Source: Dehalobacter sp. CP (GTDB lineage: Bacteria; Bacillota_B; Desulfitobacteriia; Desulfitobacteriales; Syntrophobotulaceae). From it: DNA of 64,000 nucleotides. Shown in pieces: positions 50,359 to 59,306 of the stretch (within the stretch, counting starts at the first letter, position 1; each line of letters begins with the position of its first letter). Location: positions 1 through 64,000 of the forward strand of contig VMEE01000087.1 of assembly GCA_009910795.1 (NCBI GenBank), in the 5' to 3' direction. A program made the translations under genes and the position numbers. The notes below the pieces were generated by a model. That model saw only the letters and a list, made by a program, of their open reading frames with translations. It was not told the DNA's origin and searched no databases.

Positions 50359-50883
50359 CTATGCCTGGGCTTCTTTAAGTTTACGAACTTCTTCCAAAGC
50401 ATAACCAAATTTGCGGATAGGCCCTTGCAGAACATTGACCATTCCTTGAAGCGGGCCTTGCATTCCAGCAAGTACTTGGGAAAGAAGAACTTCTCTGGAC
50501 GGAAGATTTGCGAGATCTTTTACTTTTTCAGCGTTAATGACCTTGCCGTCAAGAACCCCCGCCTTAATGGTCAGGCTCTTGTTTTTCTTGCTGAATTCAC
50601 TGAGAATCTTCGCAGGAGCAACAGGATCTGCAGAAAAGGCTAAAGCAGTAGGACCTTCCAGAAATTCATCCAAACCGGTAATCCCGATTTCATCTGCAGC
50701 CCGGCGAACCATTGTATTTTTCAATACGCGGTATTCAATACCGGCCTGGCGCAGTTCTACTCTCAAATTGGTCACCTGCGATACCGTCAGACCTCTGTAG
50801 TCTGCCAGAATCACTCCGTTTGCACCTTCAAACTTCTGTTTGATATCTTCAACAACTTTTTGCTTCTCTTCAAAATTTGGCAT
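50359..50883 (-). CDS. rplJ: 50S ribosomal protein L10
   Basis: A 174-residue uL10, base of the L12 stalk. ATG 50883 (MPNFEEKQKVVEDIK) follows AGGAGG; upstream open codons belong to the leader RNA. Conserved ADYRGLTVSQVTNLR. The 162-base gap to rplL is longer than usual. Confidence 0.96.
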   Translation of the reverse strand: MPNFEEKQKVVEDIKQKFEGANGVILADYRGLTVSQVTNLRVELRQAGIEYRVLKNTMVRRAADEIGITGLDEFLEGPTALAFSADPVAPAKILSEFSKKNKSLTIKAGVLDGKVINAEKVKDLANLPSREVLLSQVLAGMQGPLQGMVNVLQGPIRKFGYALEEVRKLKEAQA

Positions 50884-51040
50884 ACACACACCTCCTTCCG
50901 AACGCATACTGTCGTATGCGTTTCGTTGCCATCCATGGCTGTCAATAAACAAGCCTCTGCTGGGCGCAGAGGCAAGATTATTAATGTCTTTCATGTCTTC
51001 AAAAGACGACCTTGTCTCCACCTCGGCAGGATATTAAGCT
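50884..51040 (-). ncRNA. L10 ribosomal protein leader
   Basis: Between rplA and rplJ the minus strand carries CCGAGGTGGAGACAAGGTCG (around 51010-51029), a stable hairpin GCCTCTG-CGCCCAG-CAGAGGC (about 50952-50973), and ACGCATAC-GACA-GTATGCGT just before the ribosome binding site. This arrangement matches the known autoregulatory L10 leader, bound by the L10-L12 complex. Confidence 0.7.
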
Positions 51041-51123
51041 TAATAAAGCGCCTGCTTTCTACAGCGGAAAATGTTATTAATTTTTTTCAGTCTAGTCGGT
51101 ATATCTCAGCCCTTAAAAAGTCT

Positions 51124-51816
51124 TTAGACAATTTTCAAAGGATTGATTTTCACTCCTGGTCCCATGGTGGAAGATACCGTTACGCTACGGACATACTGTC
51201 CTTTGGCAGCTGCAGGTTTTGCTTTTGTGACAACTTCGGCAATGGTTTTGTAGTTGTCCATCAGCTTATCCTGATCAAAAGAAACCTTGCCGATCGGTAC
51301 ATGAATAATACCGGCTTTATCAGCCCTGTATTCCACTTTACCGGCTTTAATTTCTTTAACTGCTCTTTCGACATCGAACGATACAGTTCCGGTCTTCGGG
51401 TTCGGCATGAGGCCCTTAGGTCCCAAAAGCTTACCCAGCTTACCGACAGTACCCATCATATCCGGTGTCGCTACAGCAACGTCAAAACCAAACCAGCCCT
51501 GTTGGATTTTCTCAACCATTTCTTCAGCTCCGACAAAATCAGCGCCGGCAGCTTCGGCTTCTTTGGCTTTGTCTCCCTTGGCAAAAACAAGTACACTTAA
51601 AGTTTTGCCTGTTCCATGTGGAAGAACAACCGCTCCGCGGATTTGCTGATCAGCATGGCGGGTATCGATTCCCAATTTGAAAGCAACTTCAACTGTCTCA
51701 TCAAATTTTGCTTTGGCATTGGTTTTTACAACACCAATTGCTTCGGCCGGCTCAAACACAGCCTGATTATCAAATGCTTTTAAAGCATCAAGGTATTTCT
51801 TACCTCTTTTTGGCAT
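51124..51816 (-). CDS. rplA: 50S ribosomal protein L1
   Basis: A 230-residue uL1 of the mobile stalk, starting [13 protein letters not shown]; signature around [15 protein letters not shown]. Fifty-seven bases after rplK. Confidence 0.97.
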   Translation of the reverse strand: MPKRGKKYLDALKAFDNQAVFEPAEAIGVVKTNAKAKFDETVEVAFKLGIDTRHADQQIRGAVVLPHGTGKTLSVLVFAKGDKAKEAEAAGADFVGAEEMVEKIQQGWFGFDVAVATPDMMGTVGKLGKLLGPKGLMPNPKTGTVSFDVERAVKEIKAGKVEYRADKAGIIHVPIGKVSFDQDKLMDNYKTIAEVVTKAKPAAAKGQYVRSVTVSSTMGPGVKINPLKIV

Positions 51817-51873
51817 CTTTCTTTAACCTCCTTGTGGTCTTCGGGCCAAACCCTCCCACATTGTTCAACGGAA

Positions 51874-52296
51874 TCAAACAATATCGATTCCCATACTGCG
51901 TGCAGTACCTTCGACCATACGCATTGCAGCTTCAATGCTTGCTGCATTTAAGTCTTTCATCTTTTGTTCAGCAATTTCCCTAACCTGATCTTTGGTCACT
52001 TTCGCAACCTTTTGCTTGTTCGGAACAGCGGAACCAGACGGAATGTTGGCTGCCTTCTTAAGCAATACGGATGCCGGCGGAGTCTTCAGAACAAAAGTAA
52101 AGGAACGGTCTTCATAAATCGTAATCTCTGCAGGAATGATCAGTCCAGCCTGATCCTTCGTTCTTTCATTGTATTCTTTGCAGAAGCCCATGATATTAAC
52201 ACCGTGCTGACCCAAAGCAGGACCAACTGGAGGTGCCGGATTTGCCTTACCTGCGGTGATTGCCAATTTTACCAGCCCAATAACTTTCTTTGCCAT
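51874..52296 (-). CDS. rplK: 50S ribosomal protein L11
   Basis: A 140-residue uL11 of the GTPase centre; Pro-rich [19 protein letters not shown] (thiopeptide site) and the C-terminal 23S-binding domain are intact. Confidence 0.97.
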   Translation of the reverse strand: MAKKVIGLVKLAITAGKANPAPPVGPALGQHGVNIMGFCKEYNERTKDQAGLIIPAEITIYEDRSFTFVLKTPPASVLLKKAANIPSGSAVPNKQKVAKVTKDQVREIAEQKMKDLNAASIEAAMRMVEGTARSMGIDIV

Positions 52297-52326
52297 AATT
52301 ACACCTCCTTGCTGTGGAATATCTAT

Positions 52327-52854
52327 TTAGTCAAGCTTTTCCACTTGCCCAAACTCAAGTTCGACCGGCGTCTCTCTCCCAAACATGGAAACCGAGACTC
52401 TGACTTTTTGCTTTTCTTCGAGGACTTCTTTCACAACACCAATAAAGTCTTTGAACGGACCGGAAATGACCCGGACAGACTGCCCGACAACAACGTCAAT
52501 CTTGGTGCGGATTTTCTCGAGTCCCATTTGGCGTAAAATAACAGCGACCTCATGATCCAGAAGCGGAATCGGTTTGCTGCCGCTTCCTACAAACCCGGTC
52601 ACCCCAGGTGTATTGCGGACCACATACCAAGAGTCGTCAGTCATGTCCATCTCCACTAGAACGTAACCTGGAAACACCTTGCGTTTGGAGATTTTTTTCT
52701 TGCCGTTCTTTATTTCGATCTCGTCTTCCATAGGAACTAAAACGCGAAAAATTTTATCCTCCATATTCATGGATTCCACGCGTTTTTCCAGATTTGTTTT
52801 CACCTTGTTCTCATATCCGGAATAAGTGTGAATAACATACCAGTTCTTCGTCAT
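52327..52854 (-). CDS. nusG: transcription termination/antitermination protein NusG
   Basis: A 175-residue NusG: NGN domain (1-110) and KOW domain (VRVISGPFKDFIGVVKEV). ATG 52854 (MTKNWYVIHTYSGYE) follows AGGAGG by ten bases. It lies between secE and rplK as usual. Confidence 0.97.
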   Translation of the reverse strand: MTKNWYVIHTYSGYENKVKTNLEKRVESMNMEDKIFRVLVPMEDEIEIKNGKKKISKRKVFPGYVLVEMDMTDDSWYVVRNTPGVTGFVGSGSKPIPLLDHEVAVILRQMGLEKIRTKIDVVVGQSVRVISGPFKDFIGVVKEVLEEKQKVRVSVSMFGRETPVELEFGQVEKLD

Positions 52855-52902
52855 TAACCGAAAGCCTCCTAAGAAAGATTCATCCAATTGTCAAATGAAT
52901 TG

Positions 52903-53154
52903 TTAAATACCAAGCAGGTTGGTCATTGCGTACGTCAGACCACTGTCTACAATCCAAATCAACAAAGCAACAATTGCCACAGAAACAAGCACGACACCGG
53001 TATACGTCAGCAACGTCTGACGAGTCGGCCAATGTACTTTCTTCAGCTCAAGCCCAACCTCACGAAAAAAAGCAAACCGTTTTCCGGGGTTCTTAAACCT
53101 ATTAAGAAAGCCGCCTTTTGCACCTGTGGTATCTGCTTTCTTTGCCACTGCCAT
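52903..53154 (-). CDS. secE: preprotein translocase subunit SecE
   Basis: An 83-residue SecE: amphipathic helix (FFREVGLELKKVHWPTRQ) then one membrane helix (about 53-75). Partner of SecY. Between rpmG and nusG. Confidence 0.95.
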   Translation of the reverse strand: MAVAKKADTTGAKGGFLNRFKNPGKRFAFFREVGLELKKVHWPTRQTLLTYTGVVLVSVAIVALLIWIVDSGLTYAMTNLLGI

Positions 53155-53192
53155 ATCTTCACATCCTTAACGGAATATTCTTCCGGTTCGTA

Positions 53193-53342
53193 CTATTTTG
53201 TTTCCTTATGAACAGTATGAGCTTTGCAAGTTCTGCAATATTTTTTGATCTCTATACGATCTGGGTCATTTTTCTTATTCTTATTGGACTGATAATTTCT
53301 GTTTTTGCACTCAGTACAAGCCAATGTGATTGCAACACGCAT
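53193..53342 (-). CDS. rpmG: 50S ribosomal protein L33
   Basis: A 49-residue bL33 starting [17 protein letters not shown], with two CxxC pairs (CTEC, CRTC), the zinc form. ATG 53342 follows a G-run by eight bases. Confidence 0.96.
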   Translation of the reverse strand: MRVAITLACTECKNRNYQSNKNKKNDPDRIEIKKYCRTCKAHTVHKETK

Positions 53343-53400
53343 TTGGAACACCCCCCCGGCAATGGCATTAAACTGCATATTTTACAAGTCGCACAGAATA

Positions 53401-53429
53401 ATTTAACACAATAATAAAGTCTTTGTCAA
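53401..53429 (-). promoter_or_regulatory. promoter of rpmG-secE-nusG
   Basis: TTGACA (53424-53429) and TTAAAT (53401-53406) stand 17 bases apart on the minus strand, 59 bases before the rpmG start. Confidence 0.75.
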
Positions 53430-53575
53430 GGAAGATTCCTTTGTATGCCGCAAATAAACTGTGAAATTCTCTTGCCAAAATAGGCAGAACGAATTAGGAT
53501 TGTATTATTGTCGATATTTATTCATTATATCATAACTGTGCTTAGAAAATAAAAAAAGAATTAGAGGTCTGTCTT

Positions 53576-54391
53576 ATGTCCAATCCAGATTATCCAAACA
53601 TTTTTGATGCCCATGCCCATATTTTTCCGCAGAAAGTAGCTCCCAGGGCAGTCGATTCCATCTTGTCCTTCTACGACGAACTTATTCAAGATATGGAGCC
53701 TGGAAAAGGAACCGCCTCCGATCTGATCGCTTCCGGCGCAGGCGTCGGGATCAACCGCTTTTTGATTTCCTCGACCGCTACGAGAACAGAACAAGTCGAG
53801 TCAATCAACGATTTCATTGCCAGTGTTTGCACCGATTCGCGGTTCGTCGGCTTCGGCACCATGCATCCTGAATTTCCTAATCCTCAACTGGAAATCGAGC
53901 GGGTACTTTCACTCGGTTTAAAAGGTTTAAAGCTTCACCCGGATTTTCAGGAATATAACATTGACGATCCATCTTTATTTCCTATATACGAGGCAGCAGA
54001 AGGCAAATTGCCTATCCTTTTTCATGTCGGAGATACGCGCACGGATTACTCCAATCCGCACAGACTTGCCCACATTCTGAAAATGTTTCCCGATTTGGTG
54101 GTCATTGCAGCCCATCTGGGCGGCTGGAGTCTGTGGGATGATTTTGACCACAGCCTGTTTGAGCGAAATGTCTACATCGACACGTCCAGCTCTCTGATGT
54201 TAATAGAAAAAGAAACAGCTGTTGATATTATTCGCTCCCATGGCATTGATAAAGTACTGTTTGGCACGGATTACCCAATGTGGTCACCCGAAGCCGAACT
54301 TGAGCGTTTCCTATCACTTGGCCTGACGAAAGAGGAAAACCAGAAAATCCTCTGGGAAAACGGCAGAAAACTGTTTGGCCTGCAGCTGTAA
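53576..54391 (+). CDS. amidohydrolase family protein (TIM-barrel, amidohydrolase_2)
   Basis: A 271-residue metal-dependent hydrolase. Metal ligands are the DAHAH motif (11-15), His121 in KLHPDF, His150 in FHVGD, His180 in AAHLGG and Asp232 in GTDYP. This group includes decarboxylases and lactone hydrolases; the substrate is not evident. AGAGGT stands seven bases before ATG. Divergent from rpmG, convergent with the next gene. Confidence 0.88.
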   Translation: MSNPDYPNIFDAHAHIFPQKVAPRAVDSILSFYDELIQDMEPGKGTASDLIASGAGVGINRFLISSTATRTEQVESINDFIASVCTDSRFVGFGTMHPEFPNPQLEIERVLSLGLKGLKLHPDFQEYNIDDPSLFPIYEAAEGKLPILFHVGDTRTDYSNPHRLAHILKMFPDLVVIAAHLGGWSLWDDFDHSLFERNVYIDTSSSLMLIEKETAVDIIRSHGIDKVLFGTDYPMWSPEAELERFLSLGLTKEENQKILWENGRKLFGLQL

Positions 54392-54431
54392 ACCCTACAA
54401 TACTATGAAATCAAGCTGCATCTAGTCTTCT

Positions 54432-55517
54432 TCAGACACTCATTTCCGTCTCCAGATTCAGCAGCCGGGAGGATTCCTTCGCAAACCAGCGAATGCTGTA
54501 GGTGACAACAGACAATTCAATCAGCGCATGATAGTAAAAGCTTGTCGAGGGTGTATTCTCCTGCCATTCATTCAGAATAGCGTGCAGTTTGCTCCAGACA
54601 CGCAATTCGGGAAACTGAGCTGCCTCTTCCCCCTTGACTTTTTTCTGAAGCTGCAGATTGTAGCTTGTCGCACTGAACATCACATTGTGCAGCATTTCAA
54701 AAACATGCTCAAATTCAGGACTAACCGCCGGATCATTGGCTTCCTCCCGGCGGGTTTTTCGTTCTGCGGCAAGAAAAAGCAAGTCCTGTGATCTTTGCCA
54801 GAGGCCCCGGCTGTAATTTAAATATTCCTTATATAATGGTTTACGGGCCTTGGGGTCTTTCTTGTTTTTACCGAACCACAAGACGTTCCACTCTTTGCGG
54901 TATAAATCATACAAATTCTCAGCTTCTTGAAACAAGCTGTTGAATTCCGCTTTATTTTTATGCATTTCTTCTTCCGAAGCCAGATTCAGGTACAGATACC
55001 GGTTCACTGCATCGACAAACATCCGGACAGCAAAATTATTTAGTTCAATCAATTTATCCTCAAGCACTTTTTGGTAACGCGGAGGTGCGATCGTCAAATT
55101 GATCACATTTGCAGTCACCATACCAATCAGGATAGCCAGTGACCGTGAAACCGCGTGGGACAAAAACTGCTCCTGCGGTGAAGCCAGGATAAAAATGGCC
55201 GAGATCACTGCAAGAACGATCTGATTCGGCACTTTGATCACTTTGGTGAAAATAATAATCAGGATAATCGTTGCAAGTGCCATACTCAGAAACTGCAGCG
55301 GTATGGCCAGTCCGATCGCCACAGCCACAATAATTGCAATGATGTTTACTATAATTTCTTCCAGCGCATTTCGAAAACTTCTGCCGAGAGATTGCTGCAT
55401 ACAGACCACTGCCGATGTCGCAGCAAACAAAGACGGCTCAATATCCAAAAGGATACAGATATAAACACTGACCGCCACAGCGAGACCTGTCTTTAACGTC
55501 CTGGCTCCGATATTCAT
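54432..55517 (-). CDS. aromatic acid exporter family membrane protein
   Basis: A 361-residue protein of the ArAE_1 type: N-terminal half with about five membrane helices (10-30, 32-50, 55-75, 85-115, 120-145), C-terminal half a cytoplasmic helical domain. It starts MNIGARTLKTGLAVAVSVYI, as in family members. A role in export of aromatic acids is inferred from the family only; that could matter for an organism living on chlorinated compounds, but nothing nearby shows it. Confidence 0.8.
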   Translation of the reverse strand: MNIGARTLKTGLAVAVSVYICILLDIEPSLFAATSAVVCMQQSLGRSFRNALEEIIVNIIAIIVAVAIGLAIPLQFLSMALATIILIIIFTKVIKVPNQIVLAVISAIFILASPQEQFLSHAVSRSLAILIGMVTANVINLTIAPPRYQKVLEDKLIELNNFAVRMFVDAVNRYLYLNLASEEEMHKNKAEFNSLFQEAENLYDLYRKEWNVLWFGKNKKDPKARKPLYKEYLNYSRGLWQRSQDLLFLAAERKTRREEANDPAVSPEFEHVFEMLHNVMFSATSYNLQLQKKVKGEEAAQFPELRVWSKLHAILNEWQENTPSTSFYYHALIELSVVTYSIRWFAKESSRLLNLETEMSV

Positions 55518-55650
55518 TCCACAGCTCCTTAAGGTTTATTCTTTATGTTTATTGTCTTATGATAACACAACCCATCCCGAATAATAAACCCGCACTCCAA
55601 ACACTTCTTTTTTCTCTGAAGCATACAGTATGAAAAAGGAAGTGTGTTTC

Positions 55651-56931
55651 TTGAAAATTCATGTTGTGAGCTCAGGACAGAGCATCTATTCGATTGCTCG
55701 CAAATACGGGGTCTCACCCCAGAAAATGATTGCAGATAATGAACTGACCAATCCAAACCAGCTAGTTGTCGGGCAGACGCTGGTCATTCTGGAAAGTAGT
55801 GGAACACATACGGTTGCCGCCGGTGAGTCTCTTTATCTGATTGCCCAAAAACACGGAGTAACTGTGAATGCTTTACTCGCCACCAATCCTCGGATAACAG
55901 ATCCGAGCCGTATCTATGCCGGTCAGACTATTGCCATTCCGGCAGCGGCTGCCAGCTATGGAACGATAGAAGTGAACGGGTATGCCTTTCCGAATATTAA
56001 CAGAGACATTCTCCGAAAAAGTCTTCGCCATCTTACATATCTTAGTATCTTCAGTTATCAGGTCAACGCGGATGGCACCCTGAATACGATTCCGGATGAA
56101 CCGCTGATTCAGGCAGCGAGAGAAGCCCGGACAGCTCCACTAATGGTCATTACGAATATCCAGCAAGGTGGAAGCTTCAACAGTACGCTGGCCAGATCCA
56201 TCCTGACAAATCAGACTGCTCAGAATACTTTAATCAGTCAGGTTATCAGAACGCTGAGAGAAAAAAACTATTACGGCCTCGATATTGATTTTGAATATAT
56301 CTATCCATCCGACCGGGAAAACTATAACAACTTTCTCCGAAGGATCGTTAATACGCTCCGCCCTTTAGGCTATCCTGTGACGACAGCTCTCGCTCCTAAG
56401 CTGACTGCCGATCAAAAAGGTCTGCTATACGAAGCCCATGACTATCCTGTTCACGGGGCTCTGGCCAACCACGTCATCCTAATGACCTATGAATGGGGTT
56501 ACACCTACAGCCCACCCAAAGCAGTCGCTCCTGTAAATGAAGTGCGCAAAGTATTGACCTATGCGGTGTCGGCTATTCCGAGACAAAAAATCTTTATGGG
56601 TATCCCCAATTATGGCTATGACTGGACCCTTCCATACGTTTCCGGTACTGCCGCCAGAACAGTCTCCAACAGCGGGGCGGTAGATCTGGCCAGAACTGAA
56701 AAGACAGCAATCCAGTATGATTCAACAGCGCAGTCTCCGTATTTCACCTACTACGACGATGCCGGCAAAAAGCACGAAGTATGGTTTGAAGATGCCCGAA
56801 GCATCTATGCCAAACTGACCCTGGCCAAAGAATTTCGGGTCGGGGGCATAAGCTACTGGACGATCGGAAGATATTTTCCCCAGAATTGGCTGGTTTTAAG
56901 GTCTTTATACAATATAAAAAAACTGCTTTAA
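55651..56931 (+). CDS. LysM-GH18 spore cortex-lytic/peptidoglycan hydrolase
   Basis: A 426-residue protein with two LysM repeats (about 2-46 and 52-97), then a GH18 glycosidase domain with the catalytic D211-x-D213-x-E215 (GLDIDFEY). This architecture is that of YaaH/YdhD/SleL, N-acetylglucosaminidases acting on spore cortex. I take the TTG at 55651 as start, eight bases after AGGAAG (MKIHVVSSGQSIY, typical); an ATG seven codons upstream lacks a site. No signal peptide, as in coat-targeted homologues. Confidence 0.85.
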   Translation: MKIHVVSSGQSIYSIARKYGVSPQKMIADNELTNPNQLVVGQTLVILESSGTHTVAAGESLYLIAQKHGVTVNALLATNPRITDPSRIYAGQTIAIPAAAASYGTIEVNGYAFPNINRDILRKSLRHLTYLSIFSYQVNADGTLNTIPDEPLIQAAREARTAPLMVITNIQQGGSFNSTLARSILTNQTAQNTLISQVIRTLREKNYYGLDIDFEYIYPSDRENYNNFLRRIVNTLRPLGYPVTTALAPKLTADQKGLLYEAHDYPVHGALANHVILMTYEWGYTYSPPKAVAPVNEVRKVLTYAVSAIPRQKIFMGIPNYGYDWTLPYVSGTAARTVSNSGAVDLARTEKTAIQYDSTAQSPYFTYYDDAGKKHEVWFEDARSIYAKLTLAKEFRVGGISYWTIGRYFPQNWLVLRSLYNIKKLL

Positions 56932-57018
56932 AATTTTATGGTATAAGACTTGTTCACTCCTCAAACAATATACTTGCAACAATTTTTTTAAGTGCAGACC
57001 AAAGGAGGAACAGTATTT

Positions 57019-57246
57019 ATGAAACACAATCCGGATGACCGCAGAGATAATGCCGACAGAATCCAAAAAAACATTAATCACACCATCCAGAATATGGAGC
57101 TTGCTGATGAAATGATTGCGAAAACTGATGATCCTAAAAGTAAGAAAGATCTGAAAGAAAAGAATGATCGAAGGCGTGATGCGCTAAACGGAATGAGGGT
57201 GGAAATCCGGGACGAAGCCTTGGATAAAAAAAGAGAGTATAAATGA
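57019..57246 (+). CDS. tlp: small acid-soluble spore protein, thioredoxin-like Tlp
   Basis: A 75-residue highly charged protein, beginning MKHNPDDRRDNADRIQKNI and containing KEKNDRRRDALNGMR, as in Tlp. ATG 57019 follows AGGAGG. Predicted spore core protein. It follows the spore hydrolase and has its own terminator. Confidence 0.85.
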   Translation: MKHNPDDRRDNADRIQKNINHTIQNMELADEMIAKTDDPKSKKDLKEKNDRRRDALNGMRVEIRDEALDKKREYK

Positions 57247-57297
57247 TGCAAACAAAGATAGCAGCCAGGTAACTAATAGCCTGGCTCAGGTTACTGA

Positions 57298-57335
57298 CGA
57301 ACCCCATGATAAAAAATCACGGGGTTCGTTTTTTT
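57298..57335 (+). terminator. tlp terminator
   Basis: CGAACCCC and GAT pair with ATC and GGGGTTCG (one A-C mismatch) around a five-A loop, followed by seven T. Confidence 0.9.
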
Positions 57336-57610
57336 GCCACCAATAAAAAATCCTTATAATTAGAGATAGGTAGTCTTTGTCCCAAATCTCTAAATATAAG
57401 GAAATATCAAATGCAGGACAAGGATACTATGCAATTTACATTCCTGAAGACTCCAAACGCTGCCAATAGATATTGCTGATCTATTGCTTGCTGAACTTGT
57501 AAGCCTTATCGGGAGCAAAACTTCTATTGATGCGGTAAGACATTATTTGGGGGAATAGCTCCATAAAAAACTACTATTTCACAATCATATTATCAGTATC
57601 ATGACCGGGG
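57336..57610. other. intergenic region with a short coding remnant
   Basis: No intact gene. On the plus strand a run of codons (about 57466-57559) reads ADLLLAELVSLIGSKTSIDA and ends at a TAG, looking like the 3' end of a lost gene; I cannot name it. Confidence 0.35.
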
Positions 57611-57712
57611 TTAACTTGATAAGTTTTGAACTTCACTGATTACAATCATGATGATGACAGCGGATATCAATAGGATAAATAATAAATCTCCCATACTTAA
57701 TTTGCTTTTCAT
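57611..57712 (-). CDS. 33-residue membrane peptide downstream of rdhC
   Basis: ATG 57712 overlaps the rdhC stop (ATGA), so translation would be coupled; GAGG and AAAGG lie just before. The peptide begins MKSKLSMGDLLFIL and has one hydrophobic helix (about 9-26) after a basic N-terminus, ending EVQNLSS. I do not recognise it. Small single-span peptides can belong to membrane complexes; its position suggests a part in the RdhABC respiratory unit, which is inference. Confidence 0.55.
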   Translation of the reverse strand: MKSKLSMGDLLFILLISAVIIMIVISEVQNLSS

Positions 57713-58938
57713 CCTTTGACCTCGATGTTTATTTCATTTGCAGAACCTACCTCTATTCCCGGAACCTTTTTTAGTTTTGCTTTCTCTAAAAATTTCATGA
57801 TATATCTCCTGGAGCGTAATATGAGTTCATTGAGAATAAACCCCGGACAGAAGAATCTGCACCAGAATCTGCTGATAAAGAAGGAACTAAAAATAACGAC
57901 TGGCAAGATAAGCCACTGGATACCGAACCCCTGCCGTCCAAACAAAGTAGCAAATGGCTCATACCCGGCAAAACTGGGTGACTTCGTCAGGAATGCCCCT
58001 ATGAGTGCCAGGTAGATGAGGATATACCTTAATTTAGCCGCTTTGGCTTCGACTGCTTTATTGCCGCATTTGAATTTGCCGCCGCCTACTTTTGCCGTGA
58101 TTTCCTGCAAAGCGCCAAACGGACAAAGCCAGAAACAGTAAACGTTCTTTCCTAATATAAAGGTAATAATAGGGATTCCAATTAAGAGGATATACCAAAC
58201 GAGGTTCTCACGAATAGACGGAAAATTCCCCATGAAAAGTCCGGCAATATTGGCAAGCGAAATGGGTGTGTTGTATTGAAAACCAATGAAGACCAAACTG
58301 CCTATCAGGGCAATCCAACGTAGTTTTCTTTGTTTGAATGTAACGCCAATCACCATCAGGATAACCAACGCAATGACGGATATCTCCTTGGACCCGAACT
58401 TAAACGGTTCTTTCTCATCCTTCACATCCAGCCCAAACTGCTCTCTGGCTACTGCATGGCTTCCCTGGGAAATGGCCTTGGCAATCCCCCGGGAAGAAAA
58501 AGTAGCGCCCGATATTCGGTCGATATCTTTGTTAATGGACAAAGGGGCCGTGATGTCTTTGCCGATGAATTTCTCCAGGTATTTCTGGTCGATGACCTTA
58601 TCAATAAAGGATGGCGTATCCTTATGCGCTGCAATGACCGCCCCGACAATTTTCCCTTTGAGGTCTATCCCGGTCACCATTTTAATCGGACCGCCATAAG
58701 CAACCGCTTGCTCGATTACGACATAGCCTATTTTTTCTTCCCTGCCGTTTTGATCTTTTGTTTGCCCTTCGTATATAACAGGGGAAGACGCAATCTTTTG
58801 AAAAGATTGCGCTTCCGGAAACACTTGATTCATAAACGGTATGATATCGTTATCTGTATGAGTCCAACTCAAACCTAACGTTAGGAAGAATATAACTGCT
58901 GCTGCAAACACAATGATTTTATTTGCTGTGTTTTTCAT
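57709..58938 (-). CDS. rdhC: membrane-bound FMN-binding protein RdhC (NosR/NirI family)
   Basis: A 409-residue protein: membrane helix (8-25), extracytoplasmic FMN-binding domain (about 70-165) with SGATFSS whose Thr146 should hold FMN covalently, then five helices and two CX3CP motifs (C268-C272, C360-C364). PceC/CprC proteins of this type are proposed to pass electrons to RdhA outside the membrane. It lies 36 bases after rdhB in the rdhABC operon. Confidence 0.9.
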   Translation of the reverse strand: MKNTANKIIVFAAAVIFFLTLGLSWTHTDNDIIPFMNQVFPEAQSFQKIASSPVIYEGQTKDQNGREEKIGYVVIEQAVAYGGPIKMVTGIDLKGKIVGAVIAAHKDTPSFIDKVIDQKYLEKFIGKDITAPLSINKDIDRISGATFSSRGIAKAISQGSHAVAREQFGLDVKDEKEPFKFGSKEISVIALVILMVIGVTFKQRKLRWIALIGSLVFIGFQYNTPISLANIAGLFMGNFPSIRENLVWYILLIGIPIITFILGKNVYCFWLCPFGALQEITAKVGGGKFKCGNKAVEAKAAKLRYILIYLALIGAFLTKSPSFAGYEPFATLFGRQGFGIQWLILPVVIFSSFFISRFWCRFFCPGFILNELILRSRRYIMKFLEKAKLKKVPGIEVGSANEINIEVKG

Positions 58939-58974
58939 TCCTTACTCCTGTTAAAGGTCTGCCTTACCCTGATG

Positions 58975-59277
58975 TTATGCTGCTTCTACCTTATCAGCTT
59001 TCTTTTTTGAAGGCATCAAGGAGTCCAAGCGTACTATAAGGATAACTAAGACAAGAAGAATTGCTCCGAAGATTAACAGTCCCATGCCGGCAGCCTGCAT
59101 CTCACCTTCAGCTATGCTGCTGAAGATCCAAGCCTGGGTAAATGCTCCCCAGAGTGCGGAGGTCACAATTAAAATCAAGCGTGTAACAGACATTTTTCCT
59201 GCAGCCTTGAACTTGATATATCCAAACCATATGGATGATGCCGTGAGTGCACCCAGAAGAATCCAGAAGATAGTCAT
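58975..59277 (-). CDS. rdhB: reductive dehalogenase membrane anchor RdhB
   Basis: A 100-residue protein with three membrane helices (about 2-20, 30-55, 63-85) and a basic C-terminus. Length, topology and position right after rdhA match RdhB, which tethers the exported RdhA. Sequence conservation in RdhB is low; the context decides. Confidence 0.88.
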   Translation of the reverse strand: MTIFWILLGALTASSIWFGYIKFKAAGKMSVTRLILIVTSALWGAFTQAWIFSSIAEGEMQAAGMGLLIFGAILLVLVILIVRLDSLMPSKKKADKVEAA

Positions 59278-59306
59278 ATTATCTCTCCTCTTTTCATTAC
59301 AATATT

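Noticed and set aside
50860..51600. 246-codon plus-strand open frame over the L10 leader and rplA
   Set aside because: Antisense to rplA and a known type of RNA leader; no site or similarity.
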